From NCBI GenBank assembly GCA_050011815.1, contig JBEKIJ010000015.1, positions 62,001 through 126,000 of the forward strand: 64,000 bases of DNA, in the 5' to 3' direction. Source of the DNA: Chersky-840 sp050011815. Its GTDB lineage: Bacteria > Actinomycetota > Acidimicrobiia > Acidimicrobiales > UBA8190. A program made the position numbers and the translations under genes. This document shows positions 35,035-42,450 of this stretch, one piece after another (the stretch's first letter is position 1; each line of letters begins with the position of its first letter). Below the pieces are notes generated by a model that had not been told where the DNA came from, searched no databases, and was given only the letters and a program-made list of their open reading frames with translations.

Positions 35035-35291
35035 GCCGCCTACATCGTGTGCTGCGCGATGCAGGTCCCGGGGCCGTCGAGGTCGAGGACGTGAATGGCA
35101 CCGTCCATCGCGTCTCGTTGCTCGCCCTCGACGGACCGGCGCCCCTGACCGGGGAATGGCTGGTCGTCCACAGCGGGTATGCCATCGACCGGGTAGACGC
35201 CGATGAGGCGGAAGCTGTGGCGACCGAGCTCCGGCTCAGCGCCGCCTCGACGGCCCCCAGCCCCATCAGGGGGGTGCAGCGTGACCGGTGA
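35025..35291 (+). CDS. hypC: HypC/HupF-type hydrogenase assembly chaperone
   Basis: Encodes 88 aa; a strong AAGGAGG precedes the ATG at 35025. It starts MCMSRLHRVL: the essential Cys2 is present but the MCxxxPG pattern of most HypC proteins is not. The middle (VHRVSLLALDGPAPLTGEWLVVHSGYAIDRVD) matches HypC, including the YVLVHxGYA-like strand. It carries the Fe(CN)2CO precursor to the large subunit. The remaining hyp genes (A, B, D, E, F) are not in the window. Confidence 0.85.
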   Translation: MCMSRLHRVLRDAGPGAVEVEDVNGTVHRVSLLALDGPAPLTGEWLVVHSGYAIDRVDADEAEAVATELRLSAASTAPSPIRGVQRDR

Positions 35292-36339
35292 CGCGTCCTC
35301 GCCGGCCGCTCGCACCGAGCGCGGCGACGCCCGGGCAGGGACCGGCACGAGCGGTGGCCTCCCTGGCGTCGTCGTCGCCGGCATGACCGCGCTCATCAGC
35401 GGGTTGTCGGTCTTCGTCAACAGCTATGGCGTGCACTCGATCGCGCCGCCGTCGGTCTACACCACGGCGAAGAACCTGGTGGCTACCTTCCTCCTCGCCA
35501 CCGTCGCATTGATGGCGTGGGGCATTCGACGTCGGAGTCGGGACTCCGTCGCGGCGCGGTTCGTCGCCACCACCCGAGATCCCGGGTCTCCACGCCAGGC
35601 GCCGGGGAGTTGGCGGACCTTGGGCCCTGCTCGTTGGGCGGGACTGGTCTACGTCGGCATCATCGGCGGTGGTATCGCCTTCGTCCTGTTCTTTGAGGGA
35701 TTGGCTGACACGACGGCCACGTCGGCAGCCTTCTGGCGCGACACGCTCGTCGTGTGGGTGGCGATGCTTGCGCTCGTCTTCCTGCGCGAGCGGGTGAAGT
35801 GGTGGAACGTCGCCGCCGTCGCCGTGCTCGTGATCGGCCAGGTCGCCATCGCGGGCGGCGTCGGTCACCTCGCGGCCGATCGAGGTGAGCTTCTCGTCCT
35901 GGCCGCCACCTTGCTGTGGGCCGTGGAGGTGGTGGTGGCCAAACTCTTGCTGCGTGACGTCTCTCCGGCCGCCCTGGCCCTGGTCCGGATGGGGATCGGG
36001 GCACTCACTCTCATCATGTATCTCGCCGCCACCGGCACTTTGCACGTCCTCACCGCCTTTGGCGCCACCCAAGTGGGGTGGGCCCTCCTGACCGGCCTGT
36101 TGCTGGCCGCCTACGTCGGGACCTGGATGACGGCCCTGGCGAGAGCCCGGGCAGTCGACGTCACGTCGGTGCTCGTGGGAAGCGCGCTCATCACCGCTCT
36201 CCTGCAAGCTGCAGCCGGGACGACCTCGCTCGCGCCACGAGCGCTCGGCCTCCTTCTCGTCACCGTCGGGGCGGGCGTGGTGATAGGGGCGAACCTCCGA
36301 CACTCGGGGACGCCCGGGCGCGACACGGTCGGCGGATGA
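35281..36339 (+). CDS. EamA/DMT-family transporter within the hydrogenase operon
   Basis: Encodes 352 aa from GTG at 35281, overlapping hypC. About ten hydrophobic segments in two EamA-like halves (residues about 30-190 and 205-345), e.g. GLVYVGIIGGGIAFVLFFEG and ALLTGLLLAAYVGTWMTALA. A long basic loop lies between TM2 and TM3. Being embedded between hypC and the next gene with 4-11 bp overlaps suggests a hydrogenase-linked role, perhaps metal or metabolite transport; this is inference. Confidence 0.85.
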   Translation: MTGDASSPAARTERGDARAGTGTSGGLPGVVVAGMTALISGLSVFVNSYGVHSIAPPSVYTTAKNLVATFLLATVALMAWGIRRRSRDSVAARFVATTRDPGSPRQAPGSWRTLGPARWAGLVYVGIIGGGIAFVLFFEGLADTTATSAAFWRDTLVVWVAMLALVFLRERVKWWNVAAVAVLVIGQVAIAGGVGHLAADRGELLVLAATLLWAVEVVVAKLLLRDVSPAALALVRMGIGALTLIMYLAATGTLHVLTAFGATQVGWALLTGLLLAAYVGTWMTALARARAVDVTSVLVGSALITALLQAAAGTTSLAPRALGLLLVTVGAGVVIGANLRHSGTPGRDTVGG

Positions 36340-37187
36340 GCCACGTCCCCTCCCCTACCGCCACCGTCCCGGGACCAGCCGGGCCGCGGCCCTGGCGCGC
36401 CGGCCCTTCCGGCCCTTCCGGAAGCCTCGTGCCCGGACCTGTCCTCTTTGCCCGGTATGCGTATCCCCCGAATGCCCTGGGCTACTGCGGACCCGGGGAC
36501 CCCGCCACTCTCCTCGGAATGGCATCGGAAGGCGTCGACCTGGCAGGCCTGAGCCAAAAGGCAGCCCAGTTCGAAGGGGCATGGCCCTATCTGGAGCTGA
36601 TCGCAGGGTGCAACGGCATCAGTGAGCCACTCGACCGCCGCGTCGTGGAGGCGTACTGGACGGGCAACGAGTTGGTGACGCGGGTGCCCACCTCCGGGTT
36701 GATCGCGTCGCTCGACGACCGGTTCGCGAGGAGGGCGGGGCGGCTCCTCGACTCCGTGACGGCGGCGGCGCCCGGAGGTGTCCCACAACACAACTTTCAC
36801 GTCTTCGCCGTGTACCCGTGGCTCGGGCTTCTGCGCGCCGGCATGGAAGGGCCGCCGCTCACGGTCTTGGACCGCTGTCGTATCCGATGGGGACTCGTCG
36901 AGACGATCACCGGTGATCGCGTGACCGTTCGCAGCCGACCACTCGGCTTCGATGGCTCGCACCTCGTGCTCAGGGCCGAACAGACAGAGTGCGTCAGGCG
37001 CCCTGTCGACGGTATTGCCCTGGGCACCGATCTCCACCCCGGCGATGTCGTCTCTCTCCACTGGGATTGGGTCTGTGACCGGCTGTCGCCCGCGGCGTTG
37101 ACGTGGCTCCGGTACTGCACCGGGCGCAACCTTGATGCCGTCAACGCTCTGTCTCGGCCGGGCCCCGCGGCAGTCTGCGATGTATAG
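36336..37187 (+). CDS. DUF6390-like protein, last gene of the hydrogenase operon
   Basis: Encodes 283 aa from the ATG at 36336 (ATGA overlap). After a Pro/Gly-rich start comes FARYAYPPNALGYCGPGD (about residues 39-56), which I associate with DUF6390. LELIAGCNGISEPLDRRVVEAYW and HNFHVFAVYPWLGLLR follow, and the C-terminal VSLHWDWVCDRLS is also conserved-looking. No catalytic motif is evident. Its fixed place after the hydrogenase genes suggests an accessory or maturation role. Confidence 0.75.
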   Translation: MSHVPSPTATVPGPAGPRPWRAGPSGPSGSLVPGPVLFARYAYPPNALGYCGPGDPATLLGMASEGVDLAGLSQKAAQFEGAWPYLELIAGCNGISEPLDRRVVEAYWTGNELVTRVPTSGLIASLDDRFARRAGRLLDSVTAAAPGGVPQHNFHVFAVYPWLGLLRAGMEGPPLTVLDRCRIRWGLVETITGDRVTVRSRPLGFDGSHLVLRAEQTECVRRPVDGIALGTDLHPGDVVSLHWDWVCDRLSPAALTWLRYCTGRNLDAVNALSRPGPAAVCDV

Positions 37188-37287
37188 CCGGCGCCAGGGA
37201 GATTCGTTCGAGATCCCCCACCCCACCGGTGCCCATCATTCTGTGAAAACCGCTCGAAGGTGGCGAAGGCCTCTGTCGCGGCGACGA

Positions 37288-37311
37288 GATGGGGCGTACC
37301 GTGCCCCCATC
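37288..37311. promoter_or_regulatory. Inverted repeat upstream of the DUF1918 gene
   Basis: GATGGGGC (37288-37295) and GCCCCCATC (37303-37311) form a near-palindrome around GTACCGT, with one extra C in the right arm. It lies about 36 bp before the start codon, where an operator would lie. Confidence 0.35.
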
Positions 37312-37346
37312 GGTCGGGATGCCGACCCCAAGAGGAGGCGCATGAT

Positions 37347-37553
37347 ATGCGAGCTGCCATCGGAGACAAGATCGTGGTACGTGGGCACCGTGTCGGAGAA
37401 GCAGACCGTGACGCCGTCATCCTCGACGTCGAGGGGCCCGACGGGGGTCCGCCATACCGGGTGCGCTGGAACGACGACGGGCACGAAGGTGTGTACTTCC
37501 CCGGTGAGGATGCGGTCGTGGAGCACTACCCGGCGACGGTCGACCCGAAGTAG
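37347..37553 (+). CDS. DUF1918 small protein
   Basis: Encodes 68 aa from the ATG at 37347 (AGAGGAGG upstream). MRAAIGDKIVVRGHRVGEADR followed by a GPDGGPPYRVRWNDDGHEGVY segment is the DUF1918 fold, a small SH3-like beta-barrel common in actinobacteria, often near stress genes. The function is not established; nucleic acid binding has been a general guess for this fold. Confidence 0.88.
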   Translation: MRAAIGDKIVVRGHRVGEADRDAVILDVEGPDGGPPYRVRWNDDGHEGVYFPGEDAVVEHYPATVDPK

Positions 37554-37575
37554 GCCCCTGTCCGATCAAGGAAGT

Positions 37576-37608
37576 CGTGTCCCTGTGCTGTCGCAGCACA
37601 GGGACACG
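37576..37608. terminator. Perfect 15-bp hairpin with 3-base loop
   Basis: CGTGTCCCTGTGCTG (37576-37590), loop TCG, CAGCACAGGGACACG (37594-37608). It follows the DUF1918 stop by 22 bp, so transcription termination is a likely use, though there is no T-tract. A second imperfect stem follows: AGGCGCCCGT (37611-37620) with ACGGACGCCT (37638-37647), one mismatch. Confidence 0.6.
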
Positions 37609-37760
37609 AAAGGCGCCCGTCCCACGACTGGGGGGAAACGGACGCCTCTTCTGGAATGTATCCCGAGTGCTTGCGACCGCTGGGGAGCGGGCAATGCTGC
37701 TCATGGGGCTTGTGGGCCCTCACACTGCAACGCTCCTGAACATCGAGCCGCGTGCCGTAT

Positions 37761-38000
37761 CTATCTGAGGCCTACCCGATCAACGATCTGATCGCCCCTG
37801 GGCCGCTCACCTCGGGCTGGAAGATTCTCTCTCATCACACGCCTTGCCACCTCCTCGCCGATTTGCTCATTGATGCAATTGGTACAACAACGAGACCGGG
37901 GTCCTTCTTCCCGGATGTGGCAGGCACCGCAAGGTCCGTCATAGGTGCTCCAACGCCCTTGTCCGGGGCTACGAGTACCTCGGTACGTCCCACGGATCAC
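37761..38000 (-). CDS. Possible small Cys-rich protein
   Basis: A 79-codon frame from a GTG at 38000. The centre has CGACHIREEGPRSRCCTNC, i.e. CxxC...CCxxC, which could form a zinc ribbon. A predicted helix INEQIGEEVARRVMRENL follows. Codon third positions are less GC-biased than neighbouring genes, which fits either a transferred gene or a chance frame. No family recognised. Confidence 0.35.
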   Translation of the reverse strand: MIRGTYRGTRSPGQGRWSTYDGPCGACHIREEGPRSRCCTNCINEQIGEEVARRVMRENLPARGERPRGDQIVDRVGLR

Positions 38001-38035
38001 AACTCGAGCCCACCTCCTCGGTCAGCTGATCGAAA

Positions 38036-38051
38036 GCCGGGAACAAGGCAG
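38036..38051. promoter_or_regulatory. DosR-box-like half site upstream of the phosphoribosyltransferase gene
   Basis: GCCGGGAACAAGGCAG; the 10-mer GGGAACAAGG is identical to the gap-upstream site (13448-13457). The other half is degenerate. About 66-81 bp before the chosen start at 38117. Confidence 0.3.
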
Positions 38052-38116
38052 TGACCATTGACCCTGGTCTCCGGGAACCGCCGGAGAGAACCTGGATGGT
38101 GAGACAGGGGGTCGCC

Positions 38117-39469
38117 ATGCCGTTCCTCGATCGTGCTGACGCCGGACGACGCCTGGCGATGCTGCTCGAGCACCTGCGTGGTCAAGACGTCGTGGTGGTC
38201 GGCCTCCCCCGGGGCGGGGTGCCGGTGGCCTTCGAGGTCGCCCGGACCCTCGGAGCACCCCTGGACGTGATCGTGGTGCGCAAGCTGGGCGTGCCCTTCC
38301 AGCCCGAGCTGGGGATGGGTGCCATCGGAGAAGGAGACGTCTTGGTCATCGACAAGCGGGTTCAGGTCGCGACCGGCGTGAGCGCCGAGGAGCTCGCCGC
38401 GGTGGAGGCGAGCGAACGCGCCGAGCTCGATCGCCGGGTGTGCCGGTACCGCGAGGCGCGCCCCCCGGTCTCCCTCGAGGGGCGCATCGCGGTCGTCGTC
38501 GACGACGGCATCGCCACCGGGACGACCGCCCGAGCCGCTTGTCAGGTGGCCCGGGCCCGGGGCGCCGCCCGGGTGGTGCTGGCCGTCCCCGTCGCACCCC
38601 CGGAGTCGGTGGCCACACTGAGCGGCGACGCCAACGAGGTCGTGTGCATCGAGGTGCCCAGGAGGTTCCTCGCCGTCGGTCAGTTCTACGATGACTTCTC
38701 CCCGACGAGCGACGGCGAGGTCGTCGCTCTGCTCGAACGCGCCGCGCTGCGTCGGGCCGCTCCGAACGACCCTTCGACGGCCAATGATGACCGCCACCCT
38801 TCGCTGGAGGCCGATCCCCCCCACCGAGACGAGGACGTCAAGGTGCCTGGCGGGCCGGGTCAGCTGTCGGGACACCTGACGGTGCCCGAATCAGCAAGGG
38901 GCATCGTCCTCTTTGCTCACGGGAGCGGCAGCAGCAGGCACAGTCCCCGCAACCGCTTCGTGGCCTCGGTGCTCAACCGCGACGGCCTCGGCACCTTGCT
39001 CTTCGACCTCCTCACCCCCGAAGAGGAGCTCGATCGGTCCAACGTGTTTGACATCGCCCTGCTCGGGCGCAGGCTGGTCGCGGTGACGCGCTGGCTGCGG
39101 ACCGATCCGGTCACCGCCGCGTTGCGCATCGGGTACTTCGGCGCGAGCACGGGCGCAGCCGCCGCTCTATGGGCCGCCGCTGAGCTCGGCGATGACATCG
39201 CGGCCGTCGTCTCGCGAGGAGGACGGCCCGACCTGGCCGTCGAGAGACTGGCGGCCGTACTCGCCCCCACCCTCCTCATCGTCGGTGGACGCGATGCCGT
39301 GGTGCTGGAACTCAACCGACAAGCACAAACCCAATTGCGATGCGAGCACCGGTTCGAGGTGGTCGCTGGCGCGACCCACCTCTTCGAAGAGCCGGGCAGC
39401 CTTGAGGCCGCCGCCACGTTGGCCAGTGCGTGGTTCTCCGACCACATTGCCCCGACGCCGCGGCTATGA
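38117..39469 (+). CDS. Phosphoribosyltransferase fused to alpha/beta-hydrolase (Rv0571c-like)
   Basis: Encodes 450 aa from the ATG at 38117, preceded by AGGGGG; an ATG at 38051 is possible. Residues 1-210 are a type I phosphoribosyltransferase: VGLPRGGVPVAFEVA and the PRPP loop VVVDDGIATGTTARAA. From about 240 onward comes a dienelactone-hydrolase-like domain: VLFAHGSGSSRHSPRN, nucleophile FGASTGAA, Asp in GGRDAVV and His in GATHLFEEPG. The same fusion is found in Rv0571c (and Rv2030c is related) in the M. tuberculosis DosR regulon. Substrates unknown. It overlaps the pyruvate kinase gene by 4 bp. Confidence 0.9.
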   Translation: MPFLDRADAGRRLAMLLEHLRGQDVVVVGLPRGGVPVAFEVARTLGAPLDVIVVRKLGVPFQPELGMGAIGEGDVLVIDKRVQVATGVSAEELAAVEASERAELDRRVCRYREARPPVSLEGRIAVVVDDGIATGTTARAACQVARARGAARVVLAVPVAPPESVATLSGDANEVVCIEVPRRFLAVGQFYDDFSPTSDGEVVALLERAALRRAAPNDPSTANDDRHPSLEADPPHRDEDVKVPGGPGQLSGHLTVPESARGIVLFAHGSGSSRHSPRNRFVASVLNRDGLGTLLFDLLTPEEELDRSNVFDIALLGRRLVAVTRWLRTDPVTAALRIGYFGASTGAAAALWAAAELGDDIAAVVSRGGRPDLAVERLAAVLAPTLLIVGGRDAVVLELNRQAQTQLRCEHRFEVVAGATHLFEEPGSLEAAATLASAWFSDHIAPTPRL

Positions 39470-41343
39470 CCACCAACGTCGGTCGTGAGACAACCCGAAA
39501 GATCCGGGAACTGGTCGTCGGGACCATGGCCATGCTCCGCCGGCGCTGGGCGAGCGCCGATCCCGACCGAACTTCGATCGGAGCCGAGCTGGCTGGACTC
39601 GAATCCCTCATGCATCGTGCCGAGGCCGTCCACGGCAAGGAGATCGCCGGTGTCCACGTTGACCACCGACAGGATGCGATCAACCTCGTCCACTACCTCA
39701 CGCTTCGACACGAGGACGTCCGCCAGCTCCAGCGTGGATTGGGAGAGCGTGGGCTCTCGTCATTGGGCCGGTGCGAACCTCACGTGCTCGCCACCATCGA
39801 GAGCGTCCGAGGCGCGCTCGACGGGTCCATGCCCCAGCTCGGACCGGCCACGCTGAGCTTTGAAGAGGGGCGTCACGCCCTCGACCGCAACACGGATGCC
39901 CTATTCGGCCCCCGACCACCAGGGAGGGTTCCCCGTATCATGGTGACTCTCCCCACTGAAGCGGCAGACGACTACCTGCTGGTGCGGCACCTTGTTGCTC
40001 GGGGTATGGACGTAGCCCGCATCAACGGGGCCCATGATGATCCGGATCGGTGGGCGCGCATGGCGTCCAATGTGCGGAAGGCTTCCGCCGAGGTCGCCCG
40101 TCCCTGCCGGGTGTCGATGGACCTCCCGGGTCCCAAGATGCGGACCGGCCCTCTGATCGACGGTCCCCGTGTGGTGAAGCTGCGACCCCAGCGCGACCTG
40201 CGGGGCGTTGCGACGGCTCCCGCCTTCGCCACCCTCGTGGCCTCTGCTCCAGTCCATCAAGACCAAGTGCTCGGCGTCGATCCGTCGTGGATCGAGCGCC
40301 GTCACCTCGGGGATGTGATCCACCTCACCGACACCCGGGGCTCACCGCGCGAGCTGCGGGTGGTGGAGGCCACCCCGAAGCGTCTTGTGGTCGAGGTCTG
40401 GGACACGACCTATGTCGAAACAGAGACGACCCTGGTTTGCGACGGTGACCCGACCCCAGTGGGCGTACTGTCGCGCGTCCCCCAGTGCCACGTGCTGCGC
40501 GTCGGCGATCTGCTCGCCCTCACCAATGGCGTGGAACCCACCGCACCCTGGCGTCATGGGCAGCCCGGGTGCGCTCGAATCGGCTGCACCCTCCCGGCCG
40601 CTTTCGAGGCGGCCCAGGTCGGACAGCGGGTGATCCTCGACGACGGGAGGATGACCGGCGTGATCGAGAACGTGGCCGTGGACGAGCTCCGGGTCAGGAT
40701 CCTGACGGGATCGCCCCGGGGCTCGCGCCTTCGGGCCGAGAAGGGGATCAACCTTCCCGATACGGACCTCCCCGTGGGGGCTGTCACCGACTCGGACCTT
40801 CCCCTGCTCGAAGTCGCCGCCGCACATGCCGACATGGTGGCAGTGTCGTTCTTACGCCACGAGAGTGACGTTGATCGTGTGCGGGAGTATCTCCGACGCG
40901 TCGGGGCCGAGCACCTCGGGCTCATTCTGAAGATCGAGACCACCGCGGCTTTCGCTCGTCTTCCCGAAATTCTGCTGCATGCCATGCGATCACCCTTCGT
41001 GGGAGTCATGATCGCCCGGGGTGATCTGGCTGTCGAAGCGGGCTACGAGCGCCTGGCCGAGGTACAGGAGGAGATCCTGTGGCTGTGCGAGGCGGCTCAC
41101 CTGCCGGTGATCTGGGCAACCGAGGTGCTTGACCAGCTGGCGCGCACCGGACAGCCGTCTCGAGCCGAGGTCACCGACGCGGCCATGGCTCAACGGGCCG
41201 AGTGCGTCATGCTCAACAAGGGCCCCCACGTCGATACCGCCATCGTCGTGCTCGACGACATCCTCCGGCGCATGTCTGGGCATCAGCGCAAGAAGACACC
41301 ATTGCTCCGGCCCTTGCGTAGTTGGGTGGACACCGCGCCGTAA
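39466..41343 (+). CDS. Atypical pyruvate kinase with N-terminal extension, no C-terminal regulatory domain
   Basis: Encodes 625 aa. About 160 N-terminal residues of unknown, mostly helical sequence precede the kinase barrel, which starts near PRIMVTLPTEAADD. Barrel motifs: VARINGAHDDP (usual ARxNFSHG), MDLPGPKMRTGPL, a long inserted B domain (about residues 250-420), LILKIETTAAFARLPEIL with the catalytic Lys, VGVMIARGDLAVEAGYERL, VIWATEVLDQLARTGQPSRA and TDAAMAQRAECVMLNKGP. The protein ends soon after, so the usual allosteric C-domain is missing. Likely makes pyruvate and ATP from PEP; regulation must differ from the standard enzyme. Confidence 0.85.
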   Translation: MTTNVGRETTRKIRELVVGTMAMLRRRWASADPDRTSIGAELAGLESLMHRAEAVHGKEIAGVHVDHRQDAINLVHYLTLRHEDVRQLQRGLGERGLSSLGRCEPHVLATIESVRGALDGSMPQLGPATLSFEEGRHALDRNTDALFGPRPPGRVPRIMVTLPTEAADDYLLVRHLVARGMDVARINGAHDDPDRWARMASNVRKASAEVARPCRVSMDLPGPKMRTGPLIDGPRVVKLRPQRDLRGVATAPAFATLVASAPVHQDQVLGVDPSWIERRHLGDVIHLTDTRGSPRELRVVEATPKRLVVEVWDTTYVETETTLVCDGDPTPVGVLSRVPQCHVLRVGDLLALTNGVEPTAPWRHGQPGCARIGCTLPAAFEAAQVGQRVILDDGRMTGVIENVAVDELRVRILTGSPRGSRLRAEKGINLPDTDLPVGAVTDSDLPLLEVAAAHADMVAVSFLRHESDVDRVREYLRRVGAEHLGLILKIETTAAFARLPEILLHAMRSPFVGVMIARGDLAVEAGYERLAEVQEEILWLCEAAHLPVIWATEVLDQLARTGQPSRAEVTDAAMAQRAECVMLNKGPHVDTAIVVLDDILRRMSGHQRKKTPLLRPLRSWVDTAP

Positions 41344-41498
41344 GTCCCCGAAAGGGTCGGTGAGGACCCCCGCTTCTTGGCGGGCCACGACTGGTGCTGC
41401 ACGAGCGCCCACCCGATTCACCTCTGGCCCCCTTGACGGCCTCCACTGGCTTGGGGGACTGGATTGTCCTCACGGCCGGTTGTCGGCAGAATCGGGGA

Positions 41499-42341
41499 AT
41501 GCTCACTCGGTCTTCTTCTGGATTCCTGACTCTTCGAGCGGGCCCCGTCCCGACGGCGGTGGAGAGCCTCCAGGCAGATGGATACGTACTCCTCGAGAGC
41601 GTCTTTGCGGGAGATGAGGTCACCGCGCTCCGTACCGAGGTCGAACGGGTCTTCGACGAGTTCCCACCAGATGAACGCGGAGACCTCCCCGAGGAGGCGG
41701 CCCCGTTTCGCTACGAGATGCTCAACCGGAGCGGTCTCGTCCAAGGCGCCGTCGGCCACCCACGAATCCTCGAGGTCGTTGAGGCCCTTTTGGGGGAGGA
41801 TTGCCACATCATCGCCAACACCGCCTGGTGGCAGCCGGCGGGCAACAACGACCACCTCGGGCGCTTCTGGCACATCGACGGTGGACCGCACGTACCCCGT
41901 GATCCCGATGTGCCGTGGGATAGCCGGATTCCCTACCCCATCTTTGCCATCGCCACCCACCTGTACCTCTGGGACTGCCCGATCGAGGCGGGCCCGACGG
42001 GAGTGATTCCCGGAAGTCATACTTCGGGGCAAGCACCACCGATGGACAGGGTGGCCGACGACGACCTCGGGTGGGACGGCCGCCGCGCCGTTCCCATCGT
42101 CGCCGAAGCAGGTGACGTTGCCCTCTTTGCGTCGGACATCTGGCACCGACGGATGCCACCGGGCACCGAGGATCCGGGCCGGATGTTCATCCAGTGCCAC
42201 TACGGACGTCGGGATATTGCCCAACGGATCCGGCCTACATCCCTGGTCAACCATCTCTCGGACGAGGCGGTGGCACGTGCCCGGACGCCGAGACAGAGGA
42301 CGCTCGCCGGGCTCCATCCGCTCGGGTTCTACGACGGCTGA
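41499..42341 (+). CDS. Phytanoyl-CoA dioxygenase (PhyH) family Fe(II)/2-oxoglutarate enzyme
   Basis: Encodes 280 aa from the ATG at 41499 (GGGGA upstream). LQADGYVLLESVFAGDEVTALR is the typical start. Fe ligands HxD in FWHIDGG (about residues 127-129) and a distal His in SDIWHRRMPPG; the 2-oxoglutarate-binding Arg is probably in the following FIQCHYGRRD. PhyH enzymes hydroxylate diverse small molecules using O2. Substrate unknown; neighbours give no clear pathway. Confidence 0.88.
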   Translation: MLTRSSSGFLTLRAGPVPTAVESLQADGYVLLESVFAGDEVTALRTEVERVFDEFPPDERGDLPEEAAPFRYEMLNRSGLVQGAVGHPRILEVVEALLGEDCHIIANTAWWQPAGNNDHLGRFWHIDGGPHVPRDPDVPWDSRIPYPIFAIATHLYLWDCPIEAGPTGVIPGSHTSGQAPPMDRVADDDLGWDGRRAVPIVAEAGDVALFASDIWHRRMPPGTEDPGRMFIQCHYGRRDIAQRIRPTSLVNHLSDEAVARARTPRQRTLAGLHPLGFYDG

Positions 42342-42450
42342 CACGCGGCCCCCAGCTTCGGCGTCCGAGCAAGAGTGCCGCTGCGGCTCCGCCCGGTGGT
42401 GAGGCACCCTCGTTCGAGTTGATCCGAGGGCTTCGGGTCCTCCGAGACCG

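Larger units (their letters stand above)
37554..38116. other. Region with hairpins and one doubtful minus-strand gene
   Basis: No confident gene. It holds the 15-bp hairpin, the second stem, the doubtful Cys-rich frame at 37761-38000 and a GGGAACAAGG box before the phosphoribosyltransferase gene. Base composition around 37830-37890 is more AT-rich than the flanks. Confidence 0.4.

Noticed and set aside
41419..41434. CACCTCTGGCCCCCTT as another box before PhyH
   Set aside because: The GAC of the left half is lost and the flanking gene is not part of the metabolic set; probably chance.
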